Assembly: GCF_024323335.1 (NCBI RefSeq)
Contig: NC_066585.1
Span: 532,532,582-532,596,581 of the forward strand
Direction of reading: 5' to 3'
Length of the DNA stretch: 64,000 nucleotides
Source of the DNA: Lathyrus oleraceus
Taxonomy: Eukaryota; Streptophyta; Magnoliopsida; Fabales; Fabaceae
Position 1 is the stretch's first letter; the number at the start of each line of letters is the position of its first letter. Under the pieces are notes generated by a model. That model searched no databases. It was not told the origin of the DNA and worked only from the letters and a program-made list of their open reading frames with translations. Positions 33,665 to 45,490 of this stretch are shown here, piece after piece. Made by a program: the position numbers and the translations under genes.

Positions 33665-33928
33665 ACTCAAAGCCTTCATTCGTACCAGCTAGCACTGAGA
33701 TTGAAGGAATCCGTTTGTGTGGACTGAGTAGAGACGTTGTCATCGTTCAACGTTCGTGATCGCTTCGTGGATCTGCATCAAAGCTTTTGATCGTCACAAG
33801 AGATCTGCACGAAAGGTTTCAATCGTCACAAGAGGTAAATATTCTATCACTGATCATGACCATTCTTAAGGATCTCTAAAGGAGAAAATTTTAATTTCCG
33901 CTGCGTTTCTGACCGCAATTCTCCTTCA
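33469..33928 (+). repeat. Copia 5' LTR, part 2
   Basis: Resumes at gtaaggtacc, matching 40,103-40,548, and ends ...ttctccttca before the primer site. It holds a TATA box and a (TC)n run (33,623-33,661) that is longer than the one in the 3' LTR (40,256-40,284). Confidence 0.9.
33569..33577 (+). promoter_or_regulatory. TATA box, copia 5' LTR
   Basis: TATAAATAG, with a plausible start about 30 bp downstream. The upstream part of this LTR is now the Ogre insertion. Confidence 0.6.
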
Positions 33929-33929
33929 G

Positions 33930-33942
33930 TGGTATCAGAGCC
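33930..33942 (+). promoter_or_regulatory. Copia primer binding site, tRNA-iMet
   Basis: TGGTATCAGAGCC, one base after the LTR end ...cttca. This is the standard Ty1/copia primer site. Confidence 0.93.
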
Positions 33943-35741
33943 ACTTACGAAACCATGAATCGGATAGCTGTTTAATTTCTGTATTAATATGATTAAAAGA
34001 CAGAATGAATCAATTAATTAAACGGGTAATTAAATTTGGCATTCATAAGTGTATGAGTTGGATGATTGATGTTGACTATGCTTCGGTACCGACATTAGTA
34101 TGGTGAAGTAGCGATACATCGATTGTCCATAGGTTACGCAATTGAGACCGATCAACTTATATATGATATAAGTAATCCTAATGCAAAGTACGGTATATGT
34201 GATATACTATTTCTGTTTCGTTCATTCAAACACTAAGTGGTTGTTTTCCTTTGAGCGATCAATGGTCATTAGCTTCGGAATCCGACATTAGTATGGTGAA
34301 GCAATGACCTGTTGATCAATCATACTGAATCAACAATCGAGGTGTGTTTGACGGTCTGAAATTGGCGTATTAGGGTTGGTGACGGCGCAAGGGTTGTGCC
34401 GTCAGAGAGTTGTGAATTTAGGGCTTTTGGAACACGTCTGTTGACTATTTCAAAGTTCTGTTATTTTGGCCGTGACGCTCGTGACAAGCTTGTAACGAGC
34501 GTAACATGATGGGCGTGACGGTCGTCACGTGCTTTGTGACGGTCGTCACATTCACAAGTCCAGAAAACTAGGCGTTTCAGTTTTTGGCCCTGTGACGGTC
34601 GTAACAAGCCTGTGACGGTCGTAACACTCGGGGAACCCCCGGCTAACTCTGCGTAGTGTGATCGGTCGCCGAAATATAATTTTGTTTTAATTAATTAAAG
34701 GAATTAAAAATTAATAATAATAATAATGTGTTTATTATTATTGCCTTGTGGTGATCAGTTATGGCCTTAGTTATCCTTTATTTTGTTTTGGGTTTTAAAA
34801 TACGACCTGCGTGTCGTGCCTCTCCTTTTGATCTCTTAATGTAACTTCTTTTCTCATCTCAAACCCTCGTATGTAAAACGAGTTTCTTCTGGAATGTAAT
34901 GTTATGAAGAAAGAGAAGAAGACAATGTTATGAAGAAAGAGAAGATTTCAATATCAAAGGAGGACAATCTTGAAGATCTTGCTTGGAGAAGCTTAGAGAA
35001 GAATTCAATATTAAAGGAGGACAACCTTGAAGATCTTGCTTGGAGAAGCTTAGATCGTTATTAGGTTAGCTTAGGTTCTCTCATTGGCTTGGGAGAACAA
35101 TTGCGCTAGGGGCCATAACTGTTTCATTGTGTATGTATGTTGATGCATGTGTATGTATGTTGATTCATGTGAGAGACGATTTATATGATAAATAAGCCGG
35201 TGAGATCATAAAATTGCAATTCCCTCAAATTAAATATTAAGTTTATGCTTTCCAAGTTTTAACACTCATCAAGACTAGTAATGGATAATGTAGGTTTCGC
35301 CTACGCGGGGTGCATGATCTATATATTAGTAAGGTGCGATGGGATAATTGTAATATCCAACTGTTAAAACAATGGGTCAAACTTAACTAAACAAATTATA
35401 ATAAGATTATATATATGTTTAGAAGCAAGAGTTGGGAATGATCCATATGATGGATTGGAATAAGGAGTTATTCACCCAACTGAAATATTCGAGAGTTGTA
35501 TGAGATACAATTGGAAGGAGTTCCTACCTAAATAACCTAGTTTTGTGTAATCCGCCTACGCGGACTTAGAACGAAGTGAAATATGGATCTCGACCCACTA
35601 GAAAATCTTCCAACGGGATTTTTCGAATCAAATGATGAGGGTCATTTGTTTTGAATAAAATAGTGGGAGCATGTTTAATTAAAGGCCTAATTAAATATGT
35701 CAATGATACTTATATTTTCATTAATCCTTATGTAGATAACC
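33943..35741 (+). other. Copia leader with five TGACG palindromes
   Basis: 1.8 kb without a gene. GTGACGGTCGTCAC occurs at 34,515-34,528 and 34,536-34,549, with variants at 34,472-34,485, 34,592-34,605 and 34,612-34,625. A roughly 60-bp direct repeat (gaagaaagagaagaa ... cttgaagatcttgcttggag) lies at 34,905-35,050. Frequent upstream ATGs make scanning from the cap unlikely. Confidence 0.7.
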
Positions 35742-38700
35742 ATGACAACAAACACCTCTAACAACATATTGCGATCAAACCTTGAGAAAGAAAAATTGTC
35801 TGGGACAAATTTTCTGGATTGGTACCGAAACATGAGGATTGTCCTCAAACATGATAAAGGGAAAGGCAAGGAAGTTGCCAAACCCAAACCCACTATTGCT
35901 GCTTTGAAGCCTAGTGGAAGCATAGAGAAAGAAGGCACCTGCTTCCATTGCGGTAAGACCGCACACTGGAAGAGGAACTGCCCAAAGTACCTGGAAGATA
36001 GGAAGAATGGAGTAGAGACTCCAACTTCAGGTATTTTTGTTATTGAAATTAATTTATCTACTTCAGCATCATGGGTATTAGATACCGGATGCGGTTCTCA
36101 CATTTGTACAAATGTGCAAGAACTAAAAGGGAGTAGAAAATTGGCAAAAGGTGAAGTCGACCTACGAGTTGGTAATGGAGCAAAGGTTGCTGCCTTAGCC
36201 GTAGAAACTTATGAATTGACTTTACCTAGTGGTTTAATAATTCAGTTAGAGAATTGTTATTATGTACCAGCAATTAGTAGGAATATTATTTCCGTTTCTT
36301 GTTTGGACAAGATTGGTTTTTCATTCATGATAAAGAATAATTGTTGCTCAATTTATTTGAATGATATATTCTATGCTACTGCACAAATGAGCAATGGACT
36401 GTATGTTCTTGACCTCGAAATGCCTATATATAACATTAATACTAAAAGGATGAAACCTAACGAGTTAAATCCAACTTACCTTTGGCATTGTCGATTAGGC
36501 CACATAAATGAGAAACGCATTTCCAAACTCCATAAAGATGGACTCTTGGACTCTTTTGATTATGAATCATATGAGACATGCAAATCTTGTTTAATTGGAA
36601 AGATGAAAAAGTCTCCATTCACAGGAAAAGGTGAAAGAGCTAATGATCTTTTGGCCCTCATACATACTGATGTATGTGGTCCACTGAACACACCAGCCAG
36701 AGGAGGTTTTCAGTACTTCATCACATTCACTGATGATTTCAGTAGATATGGTTATGTGTATTTAATGAAACACAAATCAGAGTCCTTTGAAAAGTTCAAA
36801 GAATTCAAGAATGAAGTACAAAACCAACTAGGTAAGAATATTAAAGCTCTTCGATCAGATCGAGGTGGTGAATATTTAAGCCTAGAGTTTGATGACCATC
36901 TGAAAGAGTGTGGGATTCTATTTCAACTCACTCCTCCTGGAACACCCCAATGGAATGGTGTGTCTGAGAGAAGAAATCGAACCCTGTTGGACATGGTCCG
37001 ATCCATGATGAGTCACGCCGATCTTCCAAACTCCTTTTGGGGACATGCGATGTTGACAGCAGCTTACACACTTAACCGTGTTCCATCCAAAAAGGTTGAT
37101 AAGACACCATATGAGATATGGAGTGGTAAGAGACCACATATGTCTTACATGAAGATTTGGGGTTGCGAAGTTTATGTGAAACGACAAATTTCAACTAAGC
37201 TTGAGCCCAAATCTGACAAATGCTTATTTGTGGGGTATCCTAAAGAAACAAGAGGGTATTACTTCTACAATCCTTCTGAGGGCAAAGTGTTTGTCGCTCG
37301 AACTGGAGTTTTCCTAGAAAAGGATTTTATTTCCAAAGGAACCAGTGGGAGGAAAGTAGAGCTTGAAGAAATTCAAGAATCACAAAGCATAGATACACCT
37401 ATGGAGGAATTAGAGCAGGAAACACAAGAAGTTGTGGAAGAGCAACTTGCTCAAGTAGAACAAGACCAGCGTAGGTCAAGCAGGATACGTCAATTACCTG
37501 AGAGATATGGGTATCTCATAACTAATCAAGGTGATGTATTACTCAAGGATCAAGATGAGCCTGTGACCTACCAAGAGGCCATAACTGGTCCCGAGTCTGA
37601 GAAGTGGCTAGAAGCCATGAAATCCGAAATAGATTCCATGTACACAAACCAAGTTTGGACCTTGGTAGAGCCTCCTGTAGGGGTTAACCCTATAGGATGC
37701 AAATGGGTCTTCAAAAAGAAGACTGACATGGATGGTAAGGTACATACCTATAAGGCAAGACTGGTTGCAAAAGGATATAAACAAATTCATGGGGTTGACT
37801 ATGATGAAACCTTTTCACCAGTTGCAATGCTTAAATCTGTTCGGATTTTACTTGCTATCGCTGCATATCATGATTATGAAATATGGCAGATGGATGTCAA
37901 AACTGCTTTCCTTAATAGAAATCTTCTTGAGGATGTGTACATGACACATCCTGAAGGATTTGACATACCAGAGGAAGCCCAAAAGATATGTAAGTTACAA
38001 AGATCAATCTATGGATTGAAGCAAGCTTCCAGAAGCTGGAATCTTCGTTTTGATGAAACAGTAAAACAATATGGATTCATCAAGAACGAAGATGAGCCTT
38101 GTGTCTACAAGAAGGTTAGTGGGAGCATGATCGTTTTCCTGGTATTATATGTAGATGACATATTACTCATTGGAAACGATATCCCTACCCTACAACAAGT
38201 AAAGTCTTGGTTGGGGAAATGTTTTTCTATGAAGGACCTAGGTGAAGCAGCCTATATATTAGGAATCAGAATCTATAGAGATAGATCACAAAAACTGCTT
38301 GGCCTAAGTCAGAGTACATACATAGACAAAGTGTTGAGACGCTTTAATATGCATGATTCCAAGAAAGGATTCATACCTATGCAACATGGCCTGTGTCTAT
38401 CAAAAACACAATTCCCTTTAACTAAGGAAGAAAGGGATCACATGAATAAGATTCCATATGCATCTGCAATAGGATCTATCATGTATGCCATGTTATGTAC
38501 TCGACCAGATGTCTCGTATGCTTTAAGTGCAACGAGTAGGTACCAATCTGATCCTGGTGATGCTCACTGGGTAGCTGTCAAGAATATCCTTAAGTATTTG
38601 AGAAGGACTAAGGACTCATTCTTGATATATGGAGGTCAGGAAGAGTTGGCTGTAATTGGATACACCGATGCTAGCTTCCAGACAGATAAGGATGACTTTA

Positions 38701-39137
38701 GATCGCAATCTGGTTATGTGTTTTGCTTAAACGGTGGCGCTGTGAGCTGGAAAAGTTCAAAGCAAGATACAGTTGTTGATTCTACAACCGAGACTGAGTA
38801 TATTGCTGCCTCAAGTGCAGCAAAGGAAGCTGTTTGGATCAAAAAGTTCATTAGTGAACTTGGCATAGTTCCTAGCATTGTGAATCCCATTGGTCTCTAC
38901 TGTGATAACAATGCTGCTATCGCACAAGCCAAGGAACCTAGATCTCACCAACGAACCAAACACATACTTAGGCGTTATCATCTCATTCGAGAGATAATAG
39001 ATAGAGGAGATGTGAAAATGTGTAAAGTACCTACACTTGACAATATAGCTAACCCACTGACAAAGCCTCTTGCGCAGCAGAAGCATGATGGCCATACTAG
39101 ATCAATGGGCATAAGGGGTATGCCTGATTGGCTCTAG
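35742..39137 (+). CDS. Copia gag-pol polyprotein with capsid core deleted
   Basis: A single intact ORF of 1,131 codons. The N-terminus keeps the start of gag (FLDWYRNMRIVLKH) but runs straight into the Lys-rich linker at residue 38; the roughly 200-residue capsid domain usual here is missing, in frame. Then zinc knuckle CFHCGKTAHWKRNC (67-80), protease LDTGCGSH (D114), integrase HHCC (HCRLGH ... CKSC) with D, D, E near residues 310, 373 and 409, RT with YVDD at 803-806, and RNase H (YTDASF, D near 976; TETEY). The domain order defines Ty1/copia. All visible catalytic residues are present. Confidence 0.93.
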   Translation: MTTNTSNNILRSNLEKEKLSGTNFLDWYRNMRIVLKHDKGKGKEVAKPKPTIAALKPSGSIEKEGTCFHCGKTAHWKRNCPKYLEDRKNGVETPTSGIFVIEINLSTSASWVLDTGCGSHICTNVQELKGSRKLAKGEVDLRVGNGAKVAALAVETYELTLPSGLIIQLENCYYVPAISRNIISVSCLDKIGFSFMIKNNCCSIYLNDIFYATAQMSNGLYVLDLEMPIYNINTKRMKPNELNPTYLWHCRLGHINEKRISKLHKDGLLDSFDYESYETCKSCLIGKMKKSPFTGKGERANDLLALIHTDVCGPLNTPARGGFQYFITFTDDFSRYGYVYLMKHKSESFEKFKEFKNEVQNQLGKNIKALRSDRGGEYLSLEFDDHLKECGILFQLTPPGTPQWNGVSERRNRTLLDMVRSMMSHADLPNSFWGHAMLTAAYTLNRVPSKKVDKTPYEIWSGKRPHMSYMKIWGCEVYVKRQISTKLEPKSDKCLFVGYPKETRGYYFYNPSEGKVFVARTGVFLEKDFISKGTSGRKVELEEIQESQSIDTPMEELEQETQEVVEEQLAQVEQDQRRSSRIRQLPERYGYLITNQGDVLLKDQDEPVTYQEAITGPESEKWLEAMKSEIDSMYTNQVWTLVEPPVGVNPIGCKWVFKKKTDMDGKVHTYKARLVAKGYKQIHGVDYDETFSPVAMLKSVRILLAIAAYHDYEIWQMDVKTAFLNRNLLEDVYMTHPEGFDIPEEAQKICKLQRSIYGLKQASRSWNLRFDETVKQYGFIKNEDEPCVYKKVSGSMIVFLVLYVDDILLIGNDIPTLQQVKSWLGKCFSMKDLGEAAYILGIRIYRDRSQKLLGLSQSTYIDKVLRRFNMHDSKKGFIPMQHGLCLSKTQFPLTKEERDHMNKIPYASAIGSIMYAMLCTRPDVSYALSATSRYQSDPGDAHWVAVKNILKYLRRTKDSFLIYGGQEELAVIGYTDASFQTDKDDFRSQSGYVFCLNGGAVSWKSSKQDTVVDSTTETEYIAASSAAKEAVWIKKFISELGIVPSIVNPIGLYCDNNAAIAQAKEPRSHQRTKHILRRYHLIREIIDRGDVKMCKVPTLDNIANPLTKPLAQQKHDGHTRSMGIRGMPDWL

Positions 39138-39141
39138 TGCT

Positions 39142-39151
39142 AGTGGGAGAT
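39142..39151 (+). promoter_or_regulatory. Copia polypurine tract
   Basis: agtgggagat immediately before the 3' LTR start TGTTGG. Confidence 0.8.
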
Positions 39152-40253
39152 TGTTGGTGTAAGCCCTAGAGGCCAATACTTTTGGTACTTGTATCGAATT
39201 ATTTATTAATAATAAAAGGCATTTTCTTTATTACGGTTGATTAATAAAGTCCCTGGAATAGATAGTCCGTTCAATGTATTAAATGTGACTTAATCATGAG
39301 AACACATTAAACATAAGGACGTTATTCTTAAAGTATCCGTAGTCGAGCTTTAGTGTGAAGTGGGATAACATTAAAGCATTAAGACTATTATGTTTGTAGA
39401 CTGATGATCACATCTCATGGATCATGGATAAAGAGTTATCAAGTCTTAAACATAGGTATGAATATTAAGAGTAATATTTTAACCGGATTTACCCGCTATG
39501 AGAATACTATATAGAAAGTTATGCAAAGTGTCATAAGTTATTCTCACGGTGATAATGGTGTATACCACTCTTCGACCTGAAACCACTATGGACCCTAGAT
39601 GTAGAGTCGAGTGCTTTATTGCTGATCAAACGTTGTCCGTAACTGGATAACCATAAAGACAGTTGATGGGTACTCCACGAAGCATGCTGAGGGACATGAG
39701 TGACCTAGATGGAATTTGCCCATCCTGCATAACAGGATAAATGTCTATGGGCCCAATATTGAACTGGACAAGGATGACACGGTCTATACCTTGTGTTAAA
39801 TATAGACATAAGGGCAAAAGGGTAATTGTACACATAAGTATTATCACAGAAGGAATTGTCAGATCACATGACATTTTCGTGTCTTGGGTAGCAGTGATGT
39901 GTTGCTAGATACCGCTCACTGTTTATTATGTTAAATGCGTGATTTAATATAATTGCCAACGTCAGGAAAACCTACAGGGTCACACACAAAGGACGAATTG
40001 ATGAGAGATAGAGTAACTAAGGAATACCGTAAGGTACGGTGCCCTTAAGTGAATTATAGAACATCGTAAGGTACGGTGTACTTGAGTAGAATACGAAATA
40101 TGGTAAGGTACCATGGGCTTAAGTGATTTTGGGCATATTATAAGATATGGGCCAAAATACACTTAAGTGGGCTTTTTAGCTTGAAGCCCACACAAGTGGT
40201 TCTATAAATAGAACCCTTGTGCAGAAGCATTCATTGCGGTTGCATTATTTTCG

Positions 40254-40288
<35 letters not shown>

Positions 40289-40548
40289 AAAGCCTTCATT
40301 CGTACCAGCTAGCACTAAGATTGAAGGAACCCGTTCGTGTGGACTGAGTAGAGACGTTGTCATCGTTCAACGTTCGTGATCGCTTCGTGGATCTGCATCA
40401 AAGCTTTTGATCGTCACAAGAGATCTGCACGAAAGGTTTCAATCGTCACAAGAGGTAAATATTCTATCACTGATCATGACCATTCGTAAGGATCTCTAAA
40501 GGAGAAAATTTTAATTTCCGCTGCGTTTCTAACCGCAATTCTCCTTCA
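39152..40548 (+). repeat. Copia 3' LTR (complete, 1,397 bp)
   Basis: TGTTGGTGTAAG ... ctccttca. It matches both parts of the interrupted 5' LTR and supplies the 318 bp that part of the LTR lost. TATA box at 40,203-40,211, (TC)n at 40,256-40,284. Confidence 0.93.
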
Positions 40549-40550
40549 GT

Positions 40551-41307
40551 TGTTAACCCAGTTCGGTGCAATGTCACCTGCATCTCGGGGCTACCAAGTT
40601 AGGAAAGAAATCCAATATTAGAAAACTAGTTTGAAGTTCTTAACAATATTAGGTTTTAGAAACTTCTCACCTAATCTCCACCCGTGGATGTTTCTATCTA
40701 AAACTCTCCTAGATATGAGACCCTTATCACTTCTCTTCAACCATACAACAACTTATAACAGAAAAATGCAATTCATTCTTGCTAAAAAGCTTATGAGGGA
40801 TTAACAGTTACAACTCAATAAACCAGGTCCAATTTAAGTATCAAGGAGATACTCGAATGGATCACACAATACAAAGACATGAAACCCTAATTTAGACAAT
40901 ATTATGCACTACTTTGATGTCTTCTTAGGTTTAGAAACAATCTATAAATAGCAGTGGAAAGACATGAGTTTCGGGATTGATTCATAGCAGATCCAAGGAC
41001 TTTGCACAATCTTCTGTAGATTTGATTTCAATCAGATCAAATGTTTCCTAAAATGTTTTGACATCTTTACTTCGTAAATAAGTCAAGGCAAAATAGTCTT
41101 TTGCTTTTTAGAAAACACTCTACATAATTCGTGAACTAAATCTTCAGAGTATCTTCAGATAAACCATAAAAGGAAACAAATTTCACAAGATACTAAAATA
41201 GGTCAGACTCCAATGTTGAACCAACATGTTAGGACATCTTGTTCAACATTTGACAATAATGCTTATTTTTCCAAAGTGCAGCCAATCACTACATATCAGA
41301 CCTAACA
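40551..41307 (-). repeat. LTR of the SIRE-like element
   Basis: TG...CA on -, directly preceded on - by the polypurine tract. It abuts the copia 3' LTR at 40,548. No second copy in the window. Confidence 0.65.
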
Positions 41308-41321
41308 ATCTCCCCCTTTGG

Positions 41322-41893
41322 CAAATTTTGGCTAAAACATCCTTTGCATATACCAAAAGGAATGAAGGTAAGGGTTATAGTAACAAACCCTCATGCAAAT
41401 AACAAAAATCCCTTTTCCCATAAGAACACCAGAGGCAGGCACAATGTAAAAAATTGCTTCATACTAGAGAGATAAACTCTCACACAAAGAACCTGCCTAA
41501 GAGAAAAATAATTTCTCTTTAGTCAGGATGTCAGGACATTATTCCTGACATTATTAACATCAACAACCCATTTATAACAACACACAAAAAATACTCCCCC
41601 TGAGTAGTAGATCCAGGGGAAAGAGTTACTCCCCCTCCATACATGTTCCCCCTTAGTGGGCAAGAGTAACTAATCAGATCAATAATCAGAACAATCAATC
41701 ACAACTATAATCACAAATATCTACTCTCCCTTTTTAGCCACAAAGTTGACAAGAATAACCAAACATCAGAGTTAGCTGACCAGTCAAAAGCAAGTTTACA
41801 AACCAAACACAACCAAGAGCATTTTAAAGTGAAAAAATATTCAGGGCATAACCCACAAAAATAAAACAGAAGACACATAAGAACCAGAGTGTT
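41322..41893 (-). other. 3' UTR of the SIRE-like element
   Basis: AT-rich, no ORF; pyrimidine-rich blocks (ctccccct) at 41,594-41,650 are purine tracts on -. Confidence 0.5.
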
Positions 41894-42275
41894 TCAGTCC
41901 TTATCACTGTTGGTAGTGTCTTCATCATCACTTGCATCATCAGAACCTTCTTCAGTTGCCTCTTCTTCACCTGTTCCATTACCTTTCAAACTTCATTCTT
42001 CTTCAGACAAGGCCTTTATCAACATTTCAATCTTGCTTTTCATCTCAGTACAACTTTTGATAGTTTCATCCAAGGTCTTGCTGCTATCTTTTAGCTCAGC
42101 AAGGATGCATGTTCTAGTAGTAGGCCTGGAAGATGTTTGTCCATATGTTAAGATAATGTCTGGAATATGTTTCCCAGTGAACAACCTATAATGTAATGAG
42201 AGATGAGGGTCCATTTTGCAGATATTGTCAGAGCTGATTAAAATACTTGGGTGTTGACTCAAAATAACACCACAT
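41894..42275 (-). pseudogene. C-terminal part of the extra (env-like) ORF of the SIRE-like element
   Basis: Open from the Ogre insertion point (MLQCGVILSQHPSILIS begins inside the junction) to a TGA at 41,993-41,995. The same frame then continues with an acidic tail (EEEATEEGSDDASDDED) to a TGA at 41,894. The YRLFTGKHIPDIILTYGQ segment and acidic end resemble the putative plant transposon domain in SIRE extra ORFs. Truncated at the N-terminus by the insertion and split by one stop. Assignment is moderate. Confidence 0.5.
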
Positions 42276-45200
42276 TGTAACACCTCAAAATTTGCCCTCC
42301 TCTCTTGAGACTAGCTTTGCATATTGCATTTCATTTTTTAGGTCATTAGTCATTGCATCTTTGCATATCGTATGGCAACATTGAGCAAGTCATCCTCTTA
42401 GGTCTTGATCAGAAGATAAAGAGGTTAAAAGATTCAAGCCTGAGGGTCTCATGAGTTGATCACTAGCCATCTTAGGGTTTGTGCTTCAAATTAGGGTTTC
42501 TTGGTTCCTCAAGGAGAGTGATCATTATCTTGGTTGAAATGGTACATCATTATCATCATGGTCTTGTCATCACCAAGAGATTCATTATGCTTGATCAGAT
42601 TCCTTGAGATTAGGGTTTTGACCTCTGGTCAACCCTAATCATCTGTATTGTGCTAATCAGGGCTTGTCATGGAGATGAGGTCTTCATTGAGGTGGGGATC
42701 ATCATGTGGTTTTATTGAGCTTATGGAAGCTAGGGTTTCATGTTTGGGCCATTTCATCAGGAGTTTGAGGCTCAAGATCATCTATGCATAGCCAATTCAT
42801 CTATCAGTCAACAAAAGTCAACCACCAGTCAACTAATGGATTTGGAGGTGGGAGAGGGTTAGAAATACTTCATTCATGTCCAAACAAGTTTCATTTGACA
42901 TTTCAAACATCAACAATGAAGAAAATAAAGTCAGATGAAAACTTTCCAAAAATAGAAAGTGACTTGTAATTCAAAATTGCCAAAAATGGAAAGGTCTTCT
43001 CCTTAAGATTACATGTCCAAAAGTGCTTCAAATGAAATTTTGTCCAACATGAAAGTTGTATATCTTGCTCTCACCTTTCCAAAAAGTCCAAGAACATGAA
43101 TTTCTCATGTGTGGTTGAGAAATTATGATCAAATCATTGTCAAGATATTTTGAACTTCAAACTTGGATAACTTTCACACCAATTGGCCAAATCATGTGGG
43201 TTTTTTTTGCTACAATCTTGTTTTAACATGCTCTATCATAATCATTCATTATAATTCATCAAATCTCATCACACAAAAATTGCATTTTTCACTTGAATTG
43301 AATTTGAATTTTGGAGGGAAAAGTTGATTTTGAAAAATATGCATTTTCCACACTTCCAATCAATTGCATTTGGTTAAAAATGATATTTGGAGTGTGTTTG
43401 GCTCATAACTCGTGTACTGTAGCAAGGCATTGCATGCATGAAGGTGAATTGATCAATTTGCACATACACTTGCATTTTCATTAATCTTGCATTTTGGCTT
43501 AACCTTGATTAACAAAGTTGATTAACAGCTCATATATATTACAAATCCTAACAGAATTTGGATTAACATTTCATTTTGCACCAGATCTAGATCCAATTCC
43601 AAAATTGCACAAACTTTTTCTCTCACTTTTTTCTGCAAATCCTTCATAGACCTTGCCAAGTTCTTGATTCATCCTTGATCTACAAGCATTATTGAAGGTT
43701 TTGGAAGCAAGCATTCATCAATTTCGACCAGAATTTGGAACTGTTGGAACAAGCTTCATCCATGGCAGCTGGTGATTTAAGCAAGATCAAGCAAGGTTGA
43801 GCCACGATCCATCATCCATTCACTCACACAAGCCTCGAGGATCATCTGTTTCAACCTTACAAGTCCAGAAAATCACGATTCCACTTCTGCTCTTCAATTC
43901 AGGTGGCTTCTAAGTCATTTGAATTGAGCTTGAGATTTGCCTTGATGCATAGCTTGCTTGTCTGTTTGCTTGTGTACAGTTAACTGTTGACTTTTAGTTT
44001 GTCTGTTTGACTGTTTAAGTTGAATACTGACTGAGTTAGATTGATTTCAGGTACCTTAGTTGCTATAGTTCATTGTGAACTTGCTTGTGCTGTTGCTTGG
44101 TTGTTTAAACCATTTGAGGTATAACATTTCTTCTCCATGTAGTCTGGAAGACCTGGCCTGTTACTTGGCCAGGCACCTGTCTGAAGTCCTCCTTAAGAGG
44201 CAATGCTTGTGCTTGTTTACTTTTGTCCCAAGCAGGAAAAGACCTTTGATAAGGAAATTGGCAGATACAAGAGGTGTGTAGTCCACCTCATGCTATTCTG
44301 TATGTCTTCCCTTGGCTCACATTACATGTTGATGCCTTGTGGATCTTAACCCAAGATCTGTTGAGTCAGTCATAAGTGTAGAAGGGTTCCAGCTTTCTGA
44401 ACCCACACTTCCTTTGTCTAAAAGCTCTCCCAGGCCAGGGATAAGAGCTGTGAGGCACACCCCTCACTTCCTATTTCATCTGCTTCACCCTAACTCTCAA
44501 TGTTAGGGTTAAGAGCTAACATCACCTGATACAGTTGGCTTGCTTTTGCAGCCTAACCCTTGTGTGAGCCCACTTTGTCTGTATATAGTATGTGCTATTT
44601 GTGATTGTTTGCTTTGACTGCTTGTGCTGTTTAGGTTCGGCTTGCTCCCTGTGCAAGTTAGGATAGAAACCTTAACATAGGGCTATGATGCATGATAACT
44701 ATTAGGCTCGAGTTAGTCTCCCTAGTAGTTTGTGTCTCCCTTTGTATCTGGTTAGGCTAGTCTTCCTCCCCTGTTGAGGGGAACTACGTTGCCCTGATCC
44801 TCATACCATATGAGGTACGTAGGCAGGAGACCGTGCGAGGTCTCTCCGGGCACCCTCTTTTTTCTTTTTGTGCGTTTGCTTGACAGTTACTAGGCTCGAG
44901 TGCCAGACTCTTTAGTAACTTGTTGTGTGTTAACCTTCTTGTGTGTGTTAGGATATGGATGTAAGCCCAGCGATTGGCATTCCGTATCCTACTGTTGTGT
45001 GCTTGGAGTCTGACGTAAGTCCAGCGATTGGCAGTCGGTTTCCAGTGTGGTTTGTTTGACGTCTCAGCGTCTGTGCGTGTGTTTTGTTTCGGCGTGCGTG
45101 AGCCGAACTACGGTAGCTCTGATTCTCATTCCAGATGAGATACGTAGGCATAGGATGCGATATCCTAGCGAGCCCTTTCCCCCTTTCCCACCTGTGTTGT

Positions 45201-45470
45201 GTGTGTGCATTCTTTTGAGTTTTGTTTGAGCAACCTTTTTTCTATCTTTCTGAGCGTGGATCCCGTCGAGTACGACGGATGCGTAGGGGTGCTAATACCT
45301 TCCCTTCGCATAACCGACTCCCGATCCCATCTCTCTCTAGTCGCGAGACCATGTCTTTCCAGGTTTACTCTGAGCGTTTCCTTTCCCTCTTTTGGGATAA
45401 ATAACGCACAGTGGCGGCTCTGTGTTTGTTTTGTTTTTTAGCCCGCCGGTTGTTTTTCGCGGATGCGACA
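42276..45470 (+). repeat. 5' LTR of second Ogre-type element
   Basis: TGTAACACCTCAAAATTTGCCC ... ggatgcgaca, 3,195 bp. It contains two diverged copies of a stem-loop plus TACGTAGGCA motif (44,781-44,825 and 45,105-45,150) near its 3' end. Short ORFs inside are not credible. Confidence 0.85.
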
Positions 45471-45472
45471 GC

Positions 45473-45490
45473 TGGCGACTCTGCTGGGGA
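45473..45490 (+). promoter_or_regulatory. Primer binding site, tRNA-Arg type
   Basis: TGGCGACTCTGCTGGGGA, two bases after the LTR end. Confidence 0.9.

Larger units (their letters stand above)
18345..40548 (+). mobile_element. Ty1/copia element, split by a nested Ogre
   Basis: Order: 5' LTR part 1 (18,345-18,916), nested Ogre, 5' LTR part 2 (33,469-33,928), tRNA-iMet primer site, leader, gag-pol ORF (35,742-39,137), polypurine tract, 3' LTR (39,152-40,548). The integrase-before-RT order makes it Ty1/copia. The 5' LTR lacks its first 61 bp and an internal 318 bp (39,785-40,102 of the 3' LTR) at the Ogre junction. LTRs differ at roughly 2% over the 572 bp of part 1, counted by eye. Confidence 0.9.
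40551..42275 (-). mobile_element. 3' end of a SIRE-like Ty1/copia element
   Basis: On -: the end of an extra ORF (42,275-41,894), a spacer, polypurine tract CCAAAGGGGGAGAT (41,321-41,308) and an LTR TGTTAGG...GGGTTAACA (41,307-40,551, 757 bp). The 'CCAAAGGGGGAGATTGTTA' tract is typical of copia elements. The ORF after pol with an acidic C-terminus suggests SIRE/Maximus. The element is cut at 42,276 by the second Ogre LTR. Confidence 0.65.

Noticed and set aside
40549..40553. gttgt as a target-site duplication for the copia element
   Set aside because: The matching left copy cannot be verified because the first 61 bp of the 5' LTR and its flank are missing.
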